The notes: generated by a model from the sequence alone, not told the origin. A stretch of 64,000 nt of DNA from Hexactinellida sp. DTS-2022 (GCA_028753945.1 JAPNXP010000011.1:3534001-3598000); one strand, 5' to 3'. Positions 10,812 to 22,910 are shown, counted from the first letter of the stretch. Translations and numbers: made by a program.

Positions 10812-10907
10812 GTTAGGACTTAGAAGTAATGAAAGTCACACTAGTGCTCAAGTAAATACTGCTATTTAATTGAATGCTTATGCTATGGAAATATAATATT
10901 CATTCAG

Positions 10908-11133
10908 AATAAATGAAAGATTGGCGGTTTGGGAGAATTCAAAAAGTATTTTATCCGATGTCTATAAATACTATCAACAACGATCCATACAACTAACTTT
11001 GGTCTTCCTTATACAATTCAAGTACGCTGTACTGAACGTTAAAAATGAATTGGATCAACTTTTTCAAGGTGTATTTCCACTAGAATTACATAGGCGAATA
11101 CAAACATTTTTAGACAAGTCATCATCACTATAA
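10908..11133 (+). CDS. Possible terminal exon, unknown protein
   Basis: After a CAG acceptor at 10905-10907 the frame reads INERLAVWENSKSILSDVYK and continues through QLTLVFLIQFKYAVLN and LFQGVFPLELHRRIQTFLD to a stop at 11131-11133. There is no in-frame ATG, so it would be the last exon of a spliced gene; no upstream exon was found. Its last codons (TCATCATCACTATAA) coincide with the first bases of the diverged array unit that starts here, so the frame may end by chance in repeat DNA. Function unknown. Confidence 0.25.
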
Positions 11134-11440
11134 AGGTGTTAAGCCACTCAAAAAGATGTTTGGAAGATGACGATAAGTTGGAGGGTTGGAAGTTACCTTC
11201 TAACCTACTTCAATTATTCTAGTTTGACGTACAATATCAAAGATGGTGAGTCAACATTTTTTCTGTACATGTTGAGTGATCTCTAAATACCAATCAATAC
11301 TTTGGATTATCGATATACCAAAATTGTAAAAACAATTTTTTGACAATTTCATTATCACTTCAAGGTGTTAAGAGCCATCTAAAAAGAGGTTACGTGGCAT
11401 TAGGAACATTTAATTTATCGGAAGTTTACTAATATCATGC
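11117..11440 (+). repeat. Lone diverged copy of the hairpin-array unit body
   Basis: AAGTCATCATCACTATAAAG at 11117 and, about 220 bp later, TTATCACTTCAAGGTGTTAA followed by ACGTGGCATTAGGA match, in order and spacing, the two conserved blocks after each array hairpin (for example 28721 and 28964). GTGAGTCAACATTTTTT and CAAAATTGTAAAAACA between them also match. The ~125-bp hairpin that precedes the blocks in the array is absent here. Confidence 0.75.
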
Positions 11441-12625
11441 ATTGATGCCAATGAGATACAAGACATTTATTTAATGAGCATAAATTATGTGACGTAATAA
11501 ATAATATGAAATAAATATCCAGAATGAATGTAATTAAATCAAATCATATTATACTACTATGGTCAAACATAATCCTTTGTTTCATTCAGTTTAAAAGTAT
11601 TCAATAGAGTAAAAGAAAAGAACATGTAAATATCAAAAATATATAGAAACATTAAATATAGAGTATCTGTCAGAAATCAAAATAACTGAATGCAATGTGC
11701 TGTGTTCTCAGATAAAACTAGAACAATTCCTTCATGAATTGTTATTCTAATGGGAATAAATAAATCTCTTCTCTCCTCTCCTTCTCTATCAACTCTCCTA
11801 GAAAAGAAAATACACAAAACAGAATGAGTCTTAATAACATTTATGAGAATATTTAAGACTAATAAGAATGAGATAAGCAAGGTCTGAAAATTGGATTACC
11901 TTTACCTCTAGGAATCATCTCACGAATCAATTGATGAGAATGTGTAAGAGACACACAGGTATTATGAAAAGATAATACTACAATGTACAATCTCATCAGA
12001 TGTTAGTTTGACATGTCTAGCTTCATAAACTTCTTCAATAAAGTTAAATTTGAGATTTACATTAAACATTGAAGTATATTATTTCATATTCAGCTATATA
12101 CGTTCTACTCCTATCAGTGGGAACATCAAGTCCTCTTGGATATTCAAACATTAATCTTTCCTTTCCGTTAACCTCAACAGAGTTTAGGTATTTCCCTTCT
12201 GTCAAATATACAATGAGACAGTGGAGCTATATTGTGTGACATAAACTTTGTTCTGTTTGATACCAGCTGGTAACTGGTGAACACATCTGATCACTGAATT
12301 GGAATACAATTCAAATGATTTGTTAAAAACTTGACACGATTATTACATACCTACCAACCTATTTGAGTCATATCCCTGTACAGGGCTCCAATTTCCCCCT
12401 GTACACCTCCCAAATTTTTTTATCGCTCGCTGCGCTCGCTCGTCCAGGGTATTACTAATTTACTATACACTTACACCAAAATTAAATTACACTAAAGCAT
12501 TGAATTATATACTGTGCAGGGATCCCTACGCTTGAATATATATAAACCAGTTGTGCCATTATGTGGTCAATGCAGAATATACTATCATCACTGTAGACGA
12601 GTGTGAAGTTGGCTTAGTATTCAAC
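11441..12625. other. AT-rich intergenic stretch
   Basis: No gene seen. 12375-12445 has CCTGTACAGGGCTCC, CCCCCTGTACACC and GCTCGCTGCGCTCGCTCG; CCTGTAC and a TTTGAGTCAT match recur near 47690-47735 next to the second copy of the 12.6-kb repeat, so the two loci share a larger inverted element. Confidence 0.4.
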
Positions 12626-13020
12626 CGAGAACACTTTAAATCTCTATTTGATCCGCTTCCCGTCATCCGATTGATTCAAATTTGGTATCATTAGAAAGAC
12701 TAGCGAAATAGGTTTCATTAGATATCAAAATTAAATTAAAAATTTCAAAAATTCCCTTAAAATTTTTTTTTTTACAAATTTCTTTTCGAGCACACTTTAA
12801 ATATCTCTATTTGATCCGCTTCCCGTCATCCGATTGATTCAAATTTGGTATCATTAGAAAGACTAGCGAAATAGGTTTCATTAGATATCAAAATTAAATT
12901 AAAAATTTCAAAAATTCCCTTAAAAAGAATTTTTTTTACAAATTTTTTTCGAGCACACTTTAAATCTCTAGTTGATCCGCTTCCTGTCATCCGATTGATT
13001 CAAATTTGGTATCATTCGAA
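12626..13020 (+). repeat. Tandem triplet of a 161-163-bp repeat
   Basis: Copies begin at 12626, 12787 and 12950 with CGAG(A/C)ACACTTTAAAT and run through TTTGATCCGCTTCCCGTCAT and GGTATCATTAGAAAGAC to a homopolymer T tract. The third copy is cut after GGTATCATTCGAA. A single copy in opposite orientation lies at 47570-47670. Confidence 0.85.
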
Positions 13021-13243
13021 GAATAGAGACTATTCTAATATTATATCAATATGAATAATATATTGTAAAATTTGTTTGACTGTTTAATAATCGTAATTCA
13101 TTCAATAGTCATTTAATACAAAAAATTGATAAAATGGGATAGTTTATACATATATAATCACTTTCCTTTAATTATGCTAAATTGAAACTTAATTTTGTTA
13201 GCAATTAGTTGTCAATATAGTTTGTTGATGTAGCAATTAATAG

Positions 13244-13420
13244 AGATTTTGATGTAGAAGTTGATAGAGATGTAGAAGTTGATAGAGATGTTGATAGAGT
13301 TGATAGAGATGTTGATAGAGAAGTTGATAGAGAAGTTGATGTAGATGTTGATAGAGATGTTGATAGAGAAGTTGATAGAGATGTTGATGTAGATGTTGAT
13401 AGAGATGTTGATAGAGCTTG
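13244..13420 (+). repeat. 12-bp minisatellite (GTTGATAGAGAT)n
   Basis: About fourteen copies of GTTGATAGAGAT and close variants (GTTGATGTAGAT, GTTGATAGAGAA) follow each other. It lies about 270 bp past the end of the OTU-transposase relic and could belong to its terminal region. Confidence 0.85.
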
Positions 13421-13575
13421 TTTGTGTTTTTTGTGTATTTTCTTTTTTTTGTAGTTGTTTTATTTTTTGTGTTTTTAATTTTTTTGTACTTTTTTTATTT
13501 TTTGTTTTTTTTATTTTTGTACATATAGTTGTTTTATTTTTTGTCTTTTTTATCTTTTTAATTTTTTTCTATATT
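13421..13575 (+). repeat. T-rich low-complexity tract
   Basis: TTTTTTTGTAGTTGTTTTA-type sequence repeats several times directly after the minisatellite; it is open in one frame only because it encodes Phe/Val/Ile runs. Confidence 0.7.
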
Positions 13576-13693
13576 ATTATTATTTCAATAGAGAATTGTG
13601 CGCCGAATGAATAGTAAGAGAGTACCTGGTAGTATTTAATGAATGAATGAAAAATAGTATTAAGCTAATTAAACATACGAATATACCAAAAAA

Positions 13694-14320
13694 TTAGCAT
13701 TGATATAATTCTAAAATAGGTTCGTAATGGTTGCTACTATGTCTAATGTATAAAGATCCAGCCTGATTAGCTGGCTTTGTTATTTCATCCAAACTGGCCC
13801 CGTTTCCTGAAAAGACCATCCATTTATTGCTCAGGTCACTTGTATACACCCATATATCAGTTTTAAAAAGCATGGCCGCAGTGAATAACTCCAAGTCTGT
13901 ACCCCAAGTCTTATTATTGCGCATATTTGATTTGATTAGGTAATCTTTTGTATTACGATAATTAATAACCGACCTCGGAAATTTGTTTCTAATAAATTTG
14001 TGACATACGTCATGAAATCTACCCATCATATTATCAGTTATAGTTAATCGCATTTTATGATAATTATCAATACTACCTGTAATCAAATAAGTGAGAGTCG
14101 TAAATAAACAATTCCCATCTTTTGGAATGGGAAACATTCGTGAAGGCTTTAATTGATTTAATTTATGCTTATATTTACTATTGCTTATGCAAATTACAGG
14201 ATTGATTTTAGTAAATCCTAATTCATCGCAAATTTGTATTTGGCCCAAGAGAGAAAGATTTTTGAATTCAGGCAGTAAAAATTCGACGCTCCCTAATGCT
14301 AAAATATCTAAATCGGTCAT
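13694..14320 (-). CDS. OTU cysteine protease domain of the broken MULE transposase
   Basis: This last open part of the transposase relic is 208 codons. PIPKDGNCLFTTLTYLI holds the Asp-Gly-Asn-Cys nucleophile loop (Cys71); WGTDLELFTAAMLFKTDI is the conserved mid region; NHYEPIL near the end supplies the catalytic His198. OTU proteases cleave ubiquitin-like conjugates. The ATG at 14320 is internal: the reading frame continues upstream from the transposase (SSKTKKIEILADSLEG, then MTDLDILALG), so this is a domain, not an independent gene. All catalytic residues are kept even though the rest of the gene is broken. Confidence 0.7.
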   Translation of the reverse strand: MTDLDILALGSVEFLLPEFKNLSLLGQIQICDELGFTKINPVICISNSKYKHKLNQLKPSRMFPIPKDGNCLFTTLTYLITGSIDNYHKMRLTITDNMMGRFHDVCHKFIRNKFPRSVINYRNTKDYLIKSNMRNNKTWGTDLELFTAAMLFKTDIWVYTSDLSNKWMVFSGNGASLDEITKPANQAGSLYIRHSSNHYEPILELYQC

Positions 14321-14874
14321 GATTTCAACATTTTCTGCAGGAATTGTTAATTGTTGTTCTGAGGTGGTATGTGTTGTTATTGTTAAATGGGAAGTTTTAC
14401 AACCTTCAAGGCTATCAGCTAAAATTTCAATCTTTTTAGTTTTTGAGGAAGCGGCATTCCTATCAAAATCTTTAAATTGACTAAATACTTTTTCAATCTT
14501 ACGAGGAAGTGGGCTAATGTAACTAGTTTTTACCTATTTCCTCTTTGCCCATTCCTCCTTACAATGTTCCTCATTAACTAATTCACGTTTCAAATTTTTT
14601 TGTTTGAACATTTTCTGAGCCAAAGGTTGAAATGCAAATTGAAAGGCTGCCATCCTATCGTCTATGTGAGAATATATTGTACGAATGAAATCACCAGGTC
14701 TTATATTAGTTTCAGATTTAAATATTGAATGTTTAACAATTTTGAACCAATTTTCTACTACTGCGTTGCTATCAGTCGTTTTTTACTTACTCTTACTGTG
14801 CTTAGTATGATTCCAGTCCAAAAGGGAAGTATCGGAAAATAATAGGTCAATAAATATTCAAGAATATCTGGAAA

Positions 14875-15057
14875 GAGCATCCTTATATGTAGACCGTCTA
14901 GAAATAGACGGTCTATAAAAGCCCATACAAATAAGCCAAAAATTTGTAGACCGTCTATAAATTCTGTAGACCACTTGCTCTGCTTTTTATGGGTAATACT
15001 AATGCATAGGGAATAAAACCTGGTCTATTTCTAGACGGTCTACATATAAGATATTTC
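14875..15057. mobile_element. MULE-like MITE inside the MULE transposase, 9-bp duplication
   Basis: A perfect 28-bp inverted repeat starts CTTATATGTAGACCGTCTAG at 14882 and ends at 15050; weaker pairing extends outward. ATCTGGAAA occurs at 14866-14874 and again at 15058-15066, so the insertion duplicated 9 bp, the size expected for Mutator-like elements. The duplication repeats the codons for FPD on both sides of the break in the host transposase. Interior pairs AGACCGTCTATAAA and TCTGTAGACC suggest further folding. Confidence 0.85.
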
Positions 15058-17819
15058 ATCTGGAAAATACAATAAATTAACTATTTTGTTTAAACGCGAT
15101 GCATCTTCAGATTGAATTTTATCTAAGCAATTGTTATATAATGTATCAAAATGTCTGCCAAATGGAGATTGTTTTCGATAAGTCAGACCATTTTCCATAA
15201 ATTTTGATTCTTTATCTATTTGTTCTTGCTGAAAATCATTTATCTCCATTTCTCCTTTAACTAATACTTCCAAATCTAGCAAACTACGATTAACGGTAGA
15301 AGACATGAACTCACTGCTCAATAAATAACACAACGATGTGAATACAAGGTTTATTTCTAGAATTCTGCTACTCTTCAAAATTGTGCCAATTGCATGTAAT
15401 ATTAATTGTTTCAAGTGTTTTTTTATTTTATAATTTTTCTCCAATTTATAACTTAACCCATGCATAATATGTGCAGAGCAGAGATGGAGAACAGTTGGAA
15501 AATTTAGTTTTGTTGAATTGAGATTAACGAATTCCCAGCAATGATCCAAATAACTAACTATTTTAATTCTATTAAATGCTAAGCAGACACTATGCATCAT
15601 CACCCAGCTATAATCCATTTCAATTTGGGAAACATATAACTCTCTATTTAAAACTAATTTACTAGTTAAAACCCATTTGTTTAAAAAGTGAGTAATTTCT
15701 GCAGTGCCATGATCACTGCTTATCATTCAGCAACAGGCATTGGACTAATGAAAACATCTGGATGCTGTAAAGTGAGTGCATAGTAATAAATCTTATTAGT
15801 ACAAGTAGAGGGCTTACTAATGAGCGAACCGGTTGCATCCAAATTCAATACGATGTTAGATTTCTTGAACATTTTAAATAATTCTATCTGCTTTTTTGAA
15901 TAAAGATTATAATAAATGGCTGCTGGGCTACATATTGAATATACCCGAAAACAGGGCCTTCCGCTAATAGCGAACGGAAATATTGTTGAGTTGCTAAGAT
16001 ATCTTCCATATAATCATTAGAAAATCTACATTTGGATTTAAATTTTAAACTCTAATTTAACTCGTCGTAAACATGCTTGAGATTGTATATTAGTAAAATT
16101 TCCATGAGGCAACCCTTTATTGTTAGTGCTATTGAACTGTTTCTAAAATATGGTATTAATAGGACTTTGAACTAAAACGTTCCCCATTTTTTCCATTTCA
16201 ATGCCTGATAGATTGCGAGAATGGGTAGTACTACCGTCAAAGTGTTCTAGTGAAAAAGTTCCTTCGCACTTAAATTGTACAGCAACCGTGTCTATTTCTT
16301 TTGGGTCAATCTTTTTCTCAATGGAAAAATGAAAAGATAAACAGTTCGTAAATTTGCAAACTGCCCATCCTTGAAAATATGGGGAATGTGATTTTCGGCT
16401 ATTGTTTTTCTTTATCCAATAATTGTTAAATTTCAGGACACATTTCGGATTTAACTCAGACAACTTCTTGGCGAATAAATTGGTCCAATTTCTATTTAAC
16501 CTTAGACTACCAGCTGAATCTGGAGAACTCACATTGTGCCATTCATCTAATTCCAGATAAAACTCACCATATTCCAGATCACAATTAGGGAGCACATCAG
16601 TTTCAGAGGAGCATTCATCAATGGCTTGGTCATATGATTTATCATCAATTGCGTATTTAGATAGTGCTAGTAATTGATCAACAGCATCAGCTGATGAATC
16701 TCTTGTAAAATTTTGAAATTTTCCTTTATTTGATTCGCTTTTCAATTTATGGAACCAATTAACAAAATTCGTGAGTATGTATGTCACTACTCAAAAGAAT
16801 ATAGTTCTGATCGAAAAGATTTTCAATTAGTCTAATATGTACTGTGATAATCAGAATCCTGCAATGTGGACACAATCCACAAAATCAGCAATGGACTACT
16901 CCCAATTATTTTCTCATTGACCTTTGATATTAATGTAGATCCAAATTTCTCACATTCGTCAATGTGACTTAATTCTACAAATTGTAAAAAACCAGGAATA
17001 ACTCGAGCTGCATTACAATCAAAATATTTGCAGCCATCGAGCCATAATTTTGATTCCCAATTAAGGAAAGTATGAATTAACCTTTTCCCCATACAATCTT
17101 CTGATTCTAGAACATTGGATTTAAATTCTTCTATTAGATTATTGTATATGGTGAATTCAGATGCTGCGGAGGAGCAAACGATTAGCAAGTTAGTATCATT
17201 TAAATCAAGCTCAATTGACTCCCAAATTAACTCACGTGCAGATAGTTCACTAGTGATGTCCTTCCCTATCATTTTTTCACAAATTGATCTGATCACAACT
17301 GAGGTGACGAGGGAAGTTCTGATCTCATTTGATAGTAAATTCAAATTCAAACTTATACAAAATGTTGTTTCTGCATTGACTGAATAAGTTTGCTCCACAA
17401 TAGTTTGAATGCCGTATGAGTTTTTAAACCATTTAAGATACAATTTAAGTCTCAACGAAGGTCTGTTACGACCGTATAATTATTTTGAAAGCTTGCCCCA
17501 AACAGAATTCGGAAGTGTATGACTATTAGAGAGGTCTTTTTTCAACAAGGGGAATGATTTCGACCTGTTTGTTATTATGTCCACGAATTGTTGTAGATCA
17601 TGAGGTAATTCTAAAGAAATAATACAGAATAGGATTTATTGCTTCTATTTACACAATAATTTTATTTATTTGGAACTTACCTTGGAACGATTCCATACAG
17701 AACTAAGTAAAAGTTGCATGAAGCAGTGGTGATTGTTGAGTGATGATAGATATGGTATGAATGAATATAAATTTCGGAAATATGATAGTTAGTATTATTT
17801 CTTTGTATAAATAGTTTTT

Positions 17820-17976
17820 ACTGTGCCGACTATACTATAGTATAGTGGCCCAGTATTGGAATCACTGCCTTTATTATTACTGTGCCGACTATACTATAGT
17901 ATAGTGGCCCAGTTCTAATCTTAGTGCTTTGGTATATTATTACTGTGCCGACTATACTATAGTATAGTGGCCCAGT
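17820..17976 (+). repeat. Three 35-bp palindromes at the array's left edge
   Basis: ACTGTGCCGACTATACTATA begins at 17820, 17879 and 17942; each continues into TAGTGGCCCAGT. The core CTATACTATAGTATAG is a perfect palindrome and the flanks (CTGTGCC, GGCCCAG) pair imperfectly. Intervening sequence (ATTGGAATCACTGCCTTTAT and variants) is also shared with other copies. Confidence 0.9.
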
Positions 17977-19074
17977 TCTAATCTTAGTGCTCTGGTTAGT
18001 TATTATTAGTCCGTAGCCTCTCTACTGAACAGAGTTTTACTAACTAAGAGCCCAAATTTTCAGGATATGTGTCTCATGGGTTACAGATGTGCACCTGGGG
18101 TCACGTTTTATTATCACATTTTTTTGGACACATTTTTGCACCTGTTTAATATTAGAAAAAGAACAATAAATAGTGCGCGAATATTCTATTTATATGCATT
18201 CGATAGAGAATTAAATTCTACACCTTGTCACAGTGCACGAATTTTTAAATTGGGTTTCGTTTGTGCCACAATTGAGTTGGAAAATTCCTTTGTTTACTAA
18301 CACTTCAATTCAATTGAAAGTGTTAAATCTAATTCTATTGTTTCAACTCGTTATTATTATATTGATTCAACTTGTGAGATCGAGTAGGCTTCTATTTTCC
18401 AATTGAAAAAAAAGATTATATATTTCACAACAACGACAGATTATGTGATTATATTTACTTCTGCGAGAATATTATTGGACTGTTAATATACTGACGTAAT
18501 TAATTATAATTAATTCAGTCAGTATATTACTTATATAGATGCTTATAATTTGTTTATTAGGGGTTATCGAGAGTGCTTAATTGAAATTTGATAACAAAAT
18601 AATTAATTTATTATTCATGACAAAATAATTTAATTTAATAATTGTAAGTTGACATTGAAATTGGTGTTAAATTATAAATAATATTAATTAATATTTATAC
18701 TAATTAATTAAATATCATAAATCTCAGAAATCAAATAAGATAGAAACAAACTTCCAATTTATCAATTGATCCTTATGCCACGTAACACCTATAAAAGTGG
18801 GTCTTGACACCTTGAGGTGATGATGACATCGTAAAAAAAATGTGTTTTCACAATTTTGTGAATTATATAATTCAAATGGGTCGGTTCGTTTTGGGTGATG
18901 ACCCAGAGCTCACATAAAAAATGCTGAGTCATCAGCTATTATATTCTACTGAAACTTGAATATCTTTGAAATGAAGTGAGCATAAAAGAAATTTACAACT
19001 CACTAAGGGTCGTTGCCTTTTGAAACACCTTTCTGAAATAATTTAACACCTTCGTAGTGATGATGACATGGCGG

Positions 19075-19202
19075 AAAAAAAATCCAAAATTGCAGCCTGT
19101 GCCGACAGCATGTTCCATAGGAGGCACTATCAATAAACCACAACCAAAATATAGTGCACCCAAAGGAACATGCGTCGGCACAGGCTGCAATTTTGGATTT
19201 TT
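19075..19202 (-). repeat. Array hairpin 1
   Basis: Arms pair from ATCCAAAATTGCAGCC inward through CTGTGCCGAC; the inner stem mismatches where one arm has TTCCATAGG. Followed by a beta end. Confidence 0.9.
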
Positions 19203-20347
19203 ATTTTTATTATTTTTTCTCCGTAGACGGTGCCCTGGCCAGAGCTTTATAGTTGATGGGCTTAAACTTTTCATGTAGGTGCGATGGGACCGTCTAATTT
19301 GCACCTGGGGTTACGATTTTTGATTAACAAATTTTGGACACATCTTTAACACCTTTCAAAATTTGTCTGGTCCATAACTCAAAATATGTTTTACTAAACC
19401 ACCAAATTTTATTTCATATTTGGATTCGCCATAAAATTCTGCGTCTGATGGGAGAATAAATTTTCCAATAAAGGGGTCAATTTCTGCCATAAATGGGGGT
19501 TGAAATTTCTTTGTTTACTCACACTTCAATTTCAGTAAAGTGTTAAATCTAATTCCATTGTTTCAACTTGTAATAATTATATTGATTTAACTTGTTAAAT
19601 CCTACTCTAGTGATTCAACTTGCTATAATTATATTGATTTAACTTGTGAATTCAAGCTGGCTTCTATTTTGCAATTGAAAATTAAGATTATATATTTCAT
19701 AACAACGACATATTATGTGATTATATTTACTTCTGCGAGAATATAATTGCACTGTTAATATACTGACGTAATTAATTATTAATAATTCAGTTTGTATTTA
19801 ACTTATATAGAAGCTTCCAATTTGTATATTAGAGGTTATCGAGTGTGCGGAATTGAAATTTGATAGATAAATTAATTAATTAATTATTTATGACAAAATA
19901 ATTGAACTTAATAATTGTATGTTGACATTGAAATTGGTGTCATATTATAAATAATATTAATAATTATTTATACTAATTAATTAAATATCATAAATCTCAG
20001 AGATCATAGAAGATAGAAACAAACTTTCAATATATCAATTGGTCCTTATGACACGTGCCACCTATACAAGTGGGTCTTGACACCTTGAGGTGATGATGAC
20101 ATCGTTAAAAAAATGTGTTTTTACAATTTTGTTAATTCGATATTTAAAATGGGTTAGTTAATGTTGGTTGATGACCCAACACCCACTTAAAAAATGCTGA
20201 GTCATTACAGATTATATTCTACTGAAACTTGAATATCTCTTTAATGAAGTGAGCTGAATGGAAACTTCCACCACTCTAAAGGGTCGTTGCCTTCTGAAAC
20301 ACCTTTCTGAAATAATTTAACACCTTCATAGTGATGATGACATGGCG

Positions 20348-20477
20348 AAAAAAAAATCCAAAATTGCAGCCTGTGCCGACAGCATGTTCCTTTGGAGGCA
20401 CTATCAATAAACCAACAACAAAATATAGTGCCACCAAAGGATCATGCGTCGGCACAGGCTGCAATTTTGGATTTTTT
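20348..20477 (-). repeat. Array hairpin 2
   Basis: Loop AACCAACAACAAAA; one arm has GGATCATG against CATGTTCC. An alpha-like end (ATGGGTTACAGATGTG) follows on the plus strand. Confidence 0.9.
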
Positions 20478-21558
20478 TATTTATCCGTAGCCACTCCACA
20501 GAACAGAGGTTTATCAACTAAGGGCCCAAATTTTTAGCACAAGTGTCTCATGGGTTACAGATGTGCACCTGGGGTTACGATTTTTGATTAACAAATTTTT
20601 GACACATCTTTAACACCTTTCAAAATTTGTCTGGTCCATAACTCAAAAATTATTTTACTAAACCCCCAAATTTTATTTCACATTTGGATTCACCATAAAA
20701 TTCTGCGTCTGATGGGAGAAGAAAACTTTTAATAAAGAGTTTTATTTCTGCCATAAATGGGGGTTGAAATTTCTTTGTTTACTCACACTTCAATTTCAGT
20801 AAAACTGTGAAATCTAATTCCATTGTTTCAACTTGTAATAATTATACTGATTCAACTTGTGAGATCGAGTAGGCTTCTATTTTCTAATTGAAACCTAAGA
20901 TTTTACATTCCACAACAACGACAGATTAAGTGATTATATTTATTTCTGCGAGAATATTCTTGCACTGTTAATAGACTGACGTAATTAATTATAATTAATT
21001 CAGTCAGTATATGACTTATATAGATGCTTCCAATTTGTGTATTAGGGGTTATCGAGTGTGCGGAATCGAAATTTGATAAAGAAATTAATTAATTAATTAT
21101 TTGTGATAAAATATTTTAACTTAATAATTGTAAGTTGACAATGAAATTGGTGTTATATTATAAATAATATTAATAATTATTTATACTAATTAATTAAATA
21201 TCATAAATCTCAGAATTCAAATAAGATAGAAACAAACTTCCAATTTATCAATTGATCCTTGTGCCACGTAACACCTCTACAAATGGGTCTTGACACCTTG
21301 AGGTGATGATGACATCGTCAAAAAATGTGTTTTTACAATTTTGTTAATTCGATATTTAAAATGGGTTAGTTGATGTTGGGTGATGACCAAACACTCACAA
21401 AAAAAATGCTGAGTCATCAGCTATTATAATCTACTCAAACTTGAATATCTCTAAAATTAAGTGATCTAAATGGAAACTTCCACCACTCTAAGGGTCGATG
21501 CCTTCTGTAACACCTTTTTGAAATAATTTAACACCATCATAGTGATCATGACATGGCG

Positions 21559-21674
21559 AAAAAAAAAATCCAAAATTGCAGCTGTGCCGACAGCATGTTT
21601 CATTGGAGGCACTATCAATAAGCCACCACCAAAATATAGTGCCACCAAATGAACATGCGTCGGCACAGCTGCAA

Positions 21675-21680
<6 letters not shown>
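21559..21680 (-). repeat. Array hairpin 3, one-base deletion in both arms
   Basis: Both arms lack one C: GCAGCTGTGCC faces GGCACAGCTGC. The outer right arm is replaced by (TTA)n. Confidence 0.9.
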
Positions 21681-21716
<36 letters not shown>

Positions 21717-22782
21717 TATCCGTAGCCACTCCACAGAACAGAGTTTTATCACCTAAGAGGCCAAATTTTTTGGTTGGGTGTCTCATGGGTTACAGATGTG
21801 CACCTGGGCTCACGATTTTTTATTACATTTTTTTGGACACATTTTTGCACCTGTTTAATATTTGAAAAAGAACAATAAATAGTGCGCGAATATTTAATTT
21901 ATATGCATTCGATAGAGAATTAAATTCTACACCTTTTCACAGTGCACGAATTTTTTAATTGGGTTTCGTTTGTGCCACAATTGAGTTGCAAGTTTCCTTT
22001 GTTTACTAACACTTCAGTTCAATTGAAAGTGTTATATCTAATTCTATTGTTTCACCTTGCGATAATTCTAGTGATTCAACTTGTGAGATCGAGTAGGCTT
22101 CTATTTTATAATTGAAAACTAAGATTCTACATTCCATAACAACGACAGATTATGTGATTATATTTATTTCTACTTCGAATATTCTTGCACAATTGGATAC
22201 ATGACAAATTTAATTCTAATTAATTCGCTCTGTGTTTAACTTATAGAGATGGTTCCAAATAGATTAGTGGGGTTATCGAGTGCGCTGAATTCAAATATGA
22301 TAGTGAAATTCAATTTAGATTAATAATACTTACAAATAATTGAACTTAATTTATTTTGATGACCATAATATTGGTGTTAAATTATTAATAGATTAATTAA
22401 ATATTATACTAATTATCTAAATTTCATTAATCTCAGAAATGATATAAGATGGAAACAAACTTTCAATTTATCAATTAGTCCTCATGGCACGTGCCACCTA
22501 TACAAGTGGGTCTTGACACCTTGAGGTGATGATGACATCGTTAAAAAAATGTGTTTTTACAATTATGTTAATTCGATATTTAAAATGGGTTAGTTGATGT
22601 TGGGTGATGACCCAACACTCACATAAAAAATGCTGAGTCATCAGCTATTATATTCTACTCAAACTTGAATATCTCTAAAATGAAGTGAGCTAAATGGAAA
22701 CTTCCACCACTTTAAGGTTCGATGCCTTCTGAAACACCTTTTTGAAATAATTTAACACCTTCATAGTGATGATGACATGGCG

Positions 22783-22910
22783 AAAAAAAAATCCAAAATT
22801 GCAGCCTGTGCTGACAGCATGTTCCTTTGGAGGCACTATCAATAAACCACCACCAAAATATAGTGCCACCAAAGGAACATGCGTCGGCACAGGCTGCAAT
22901 TTTGGATTTT
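22783..22910 (-). repeat. Array hairpin 4
   Basis: Close to consensus; one arm has CTGTGCTGAC. Last hairpin before the first orientation switch. Confidence 0.9.

Larger units (their letters stand above)
13694..17696 (-). pseudogene. MULE-type transposase with C-terminal OTU protease, decayed
   Basis: The gene starts at ATG 17696 (MESFQ), a 70-bp GT-AG intron (17680-17611) follows, and the frame goes on as ELPHDLQQFVDIITN. In order: an N-terminal region to 16832; a Cys-rich DNA-binding-like part with SPYFQGWAVCKFTNC (16787-16143); the catalytic core with LNLDATGSLI (first acidic residue), KIYYYALTLQHPDVF, PMPVAEMISSDHG and VLHLCSAHIMHG (about 15900-15040); a C-terminal NAVVENWFKIVKH segment (14750-14690); and the OTU domain. 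DATG and HLCSAH motifs are those of animal Mutator-like (FB/NOF and Phantom-like) transposases; the class assignment is my inference. Decay: TAA near 17490, frame changes near 16800, 16140 and 14790, TAA near 14535, and a MITE at 14875-15057. Probably dead. Confidence 0.75.

Noticed and set aside
13421..13614. Frame of Phe/Val/Ile-rich residues
   Set aside because: Low-complexity T-rich DNA; no sequence complexity beyond homopolymer slippage.
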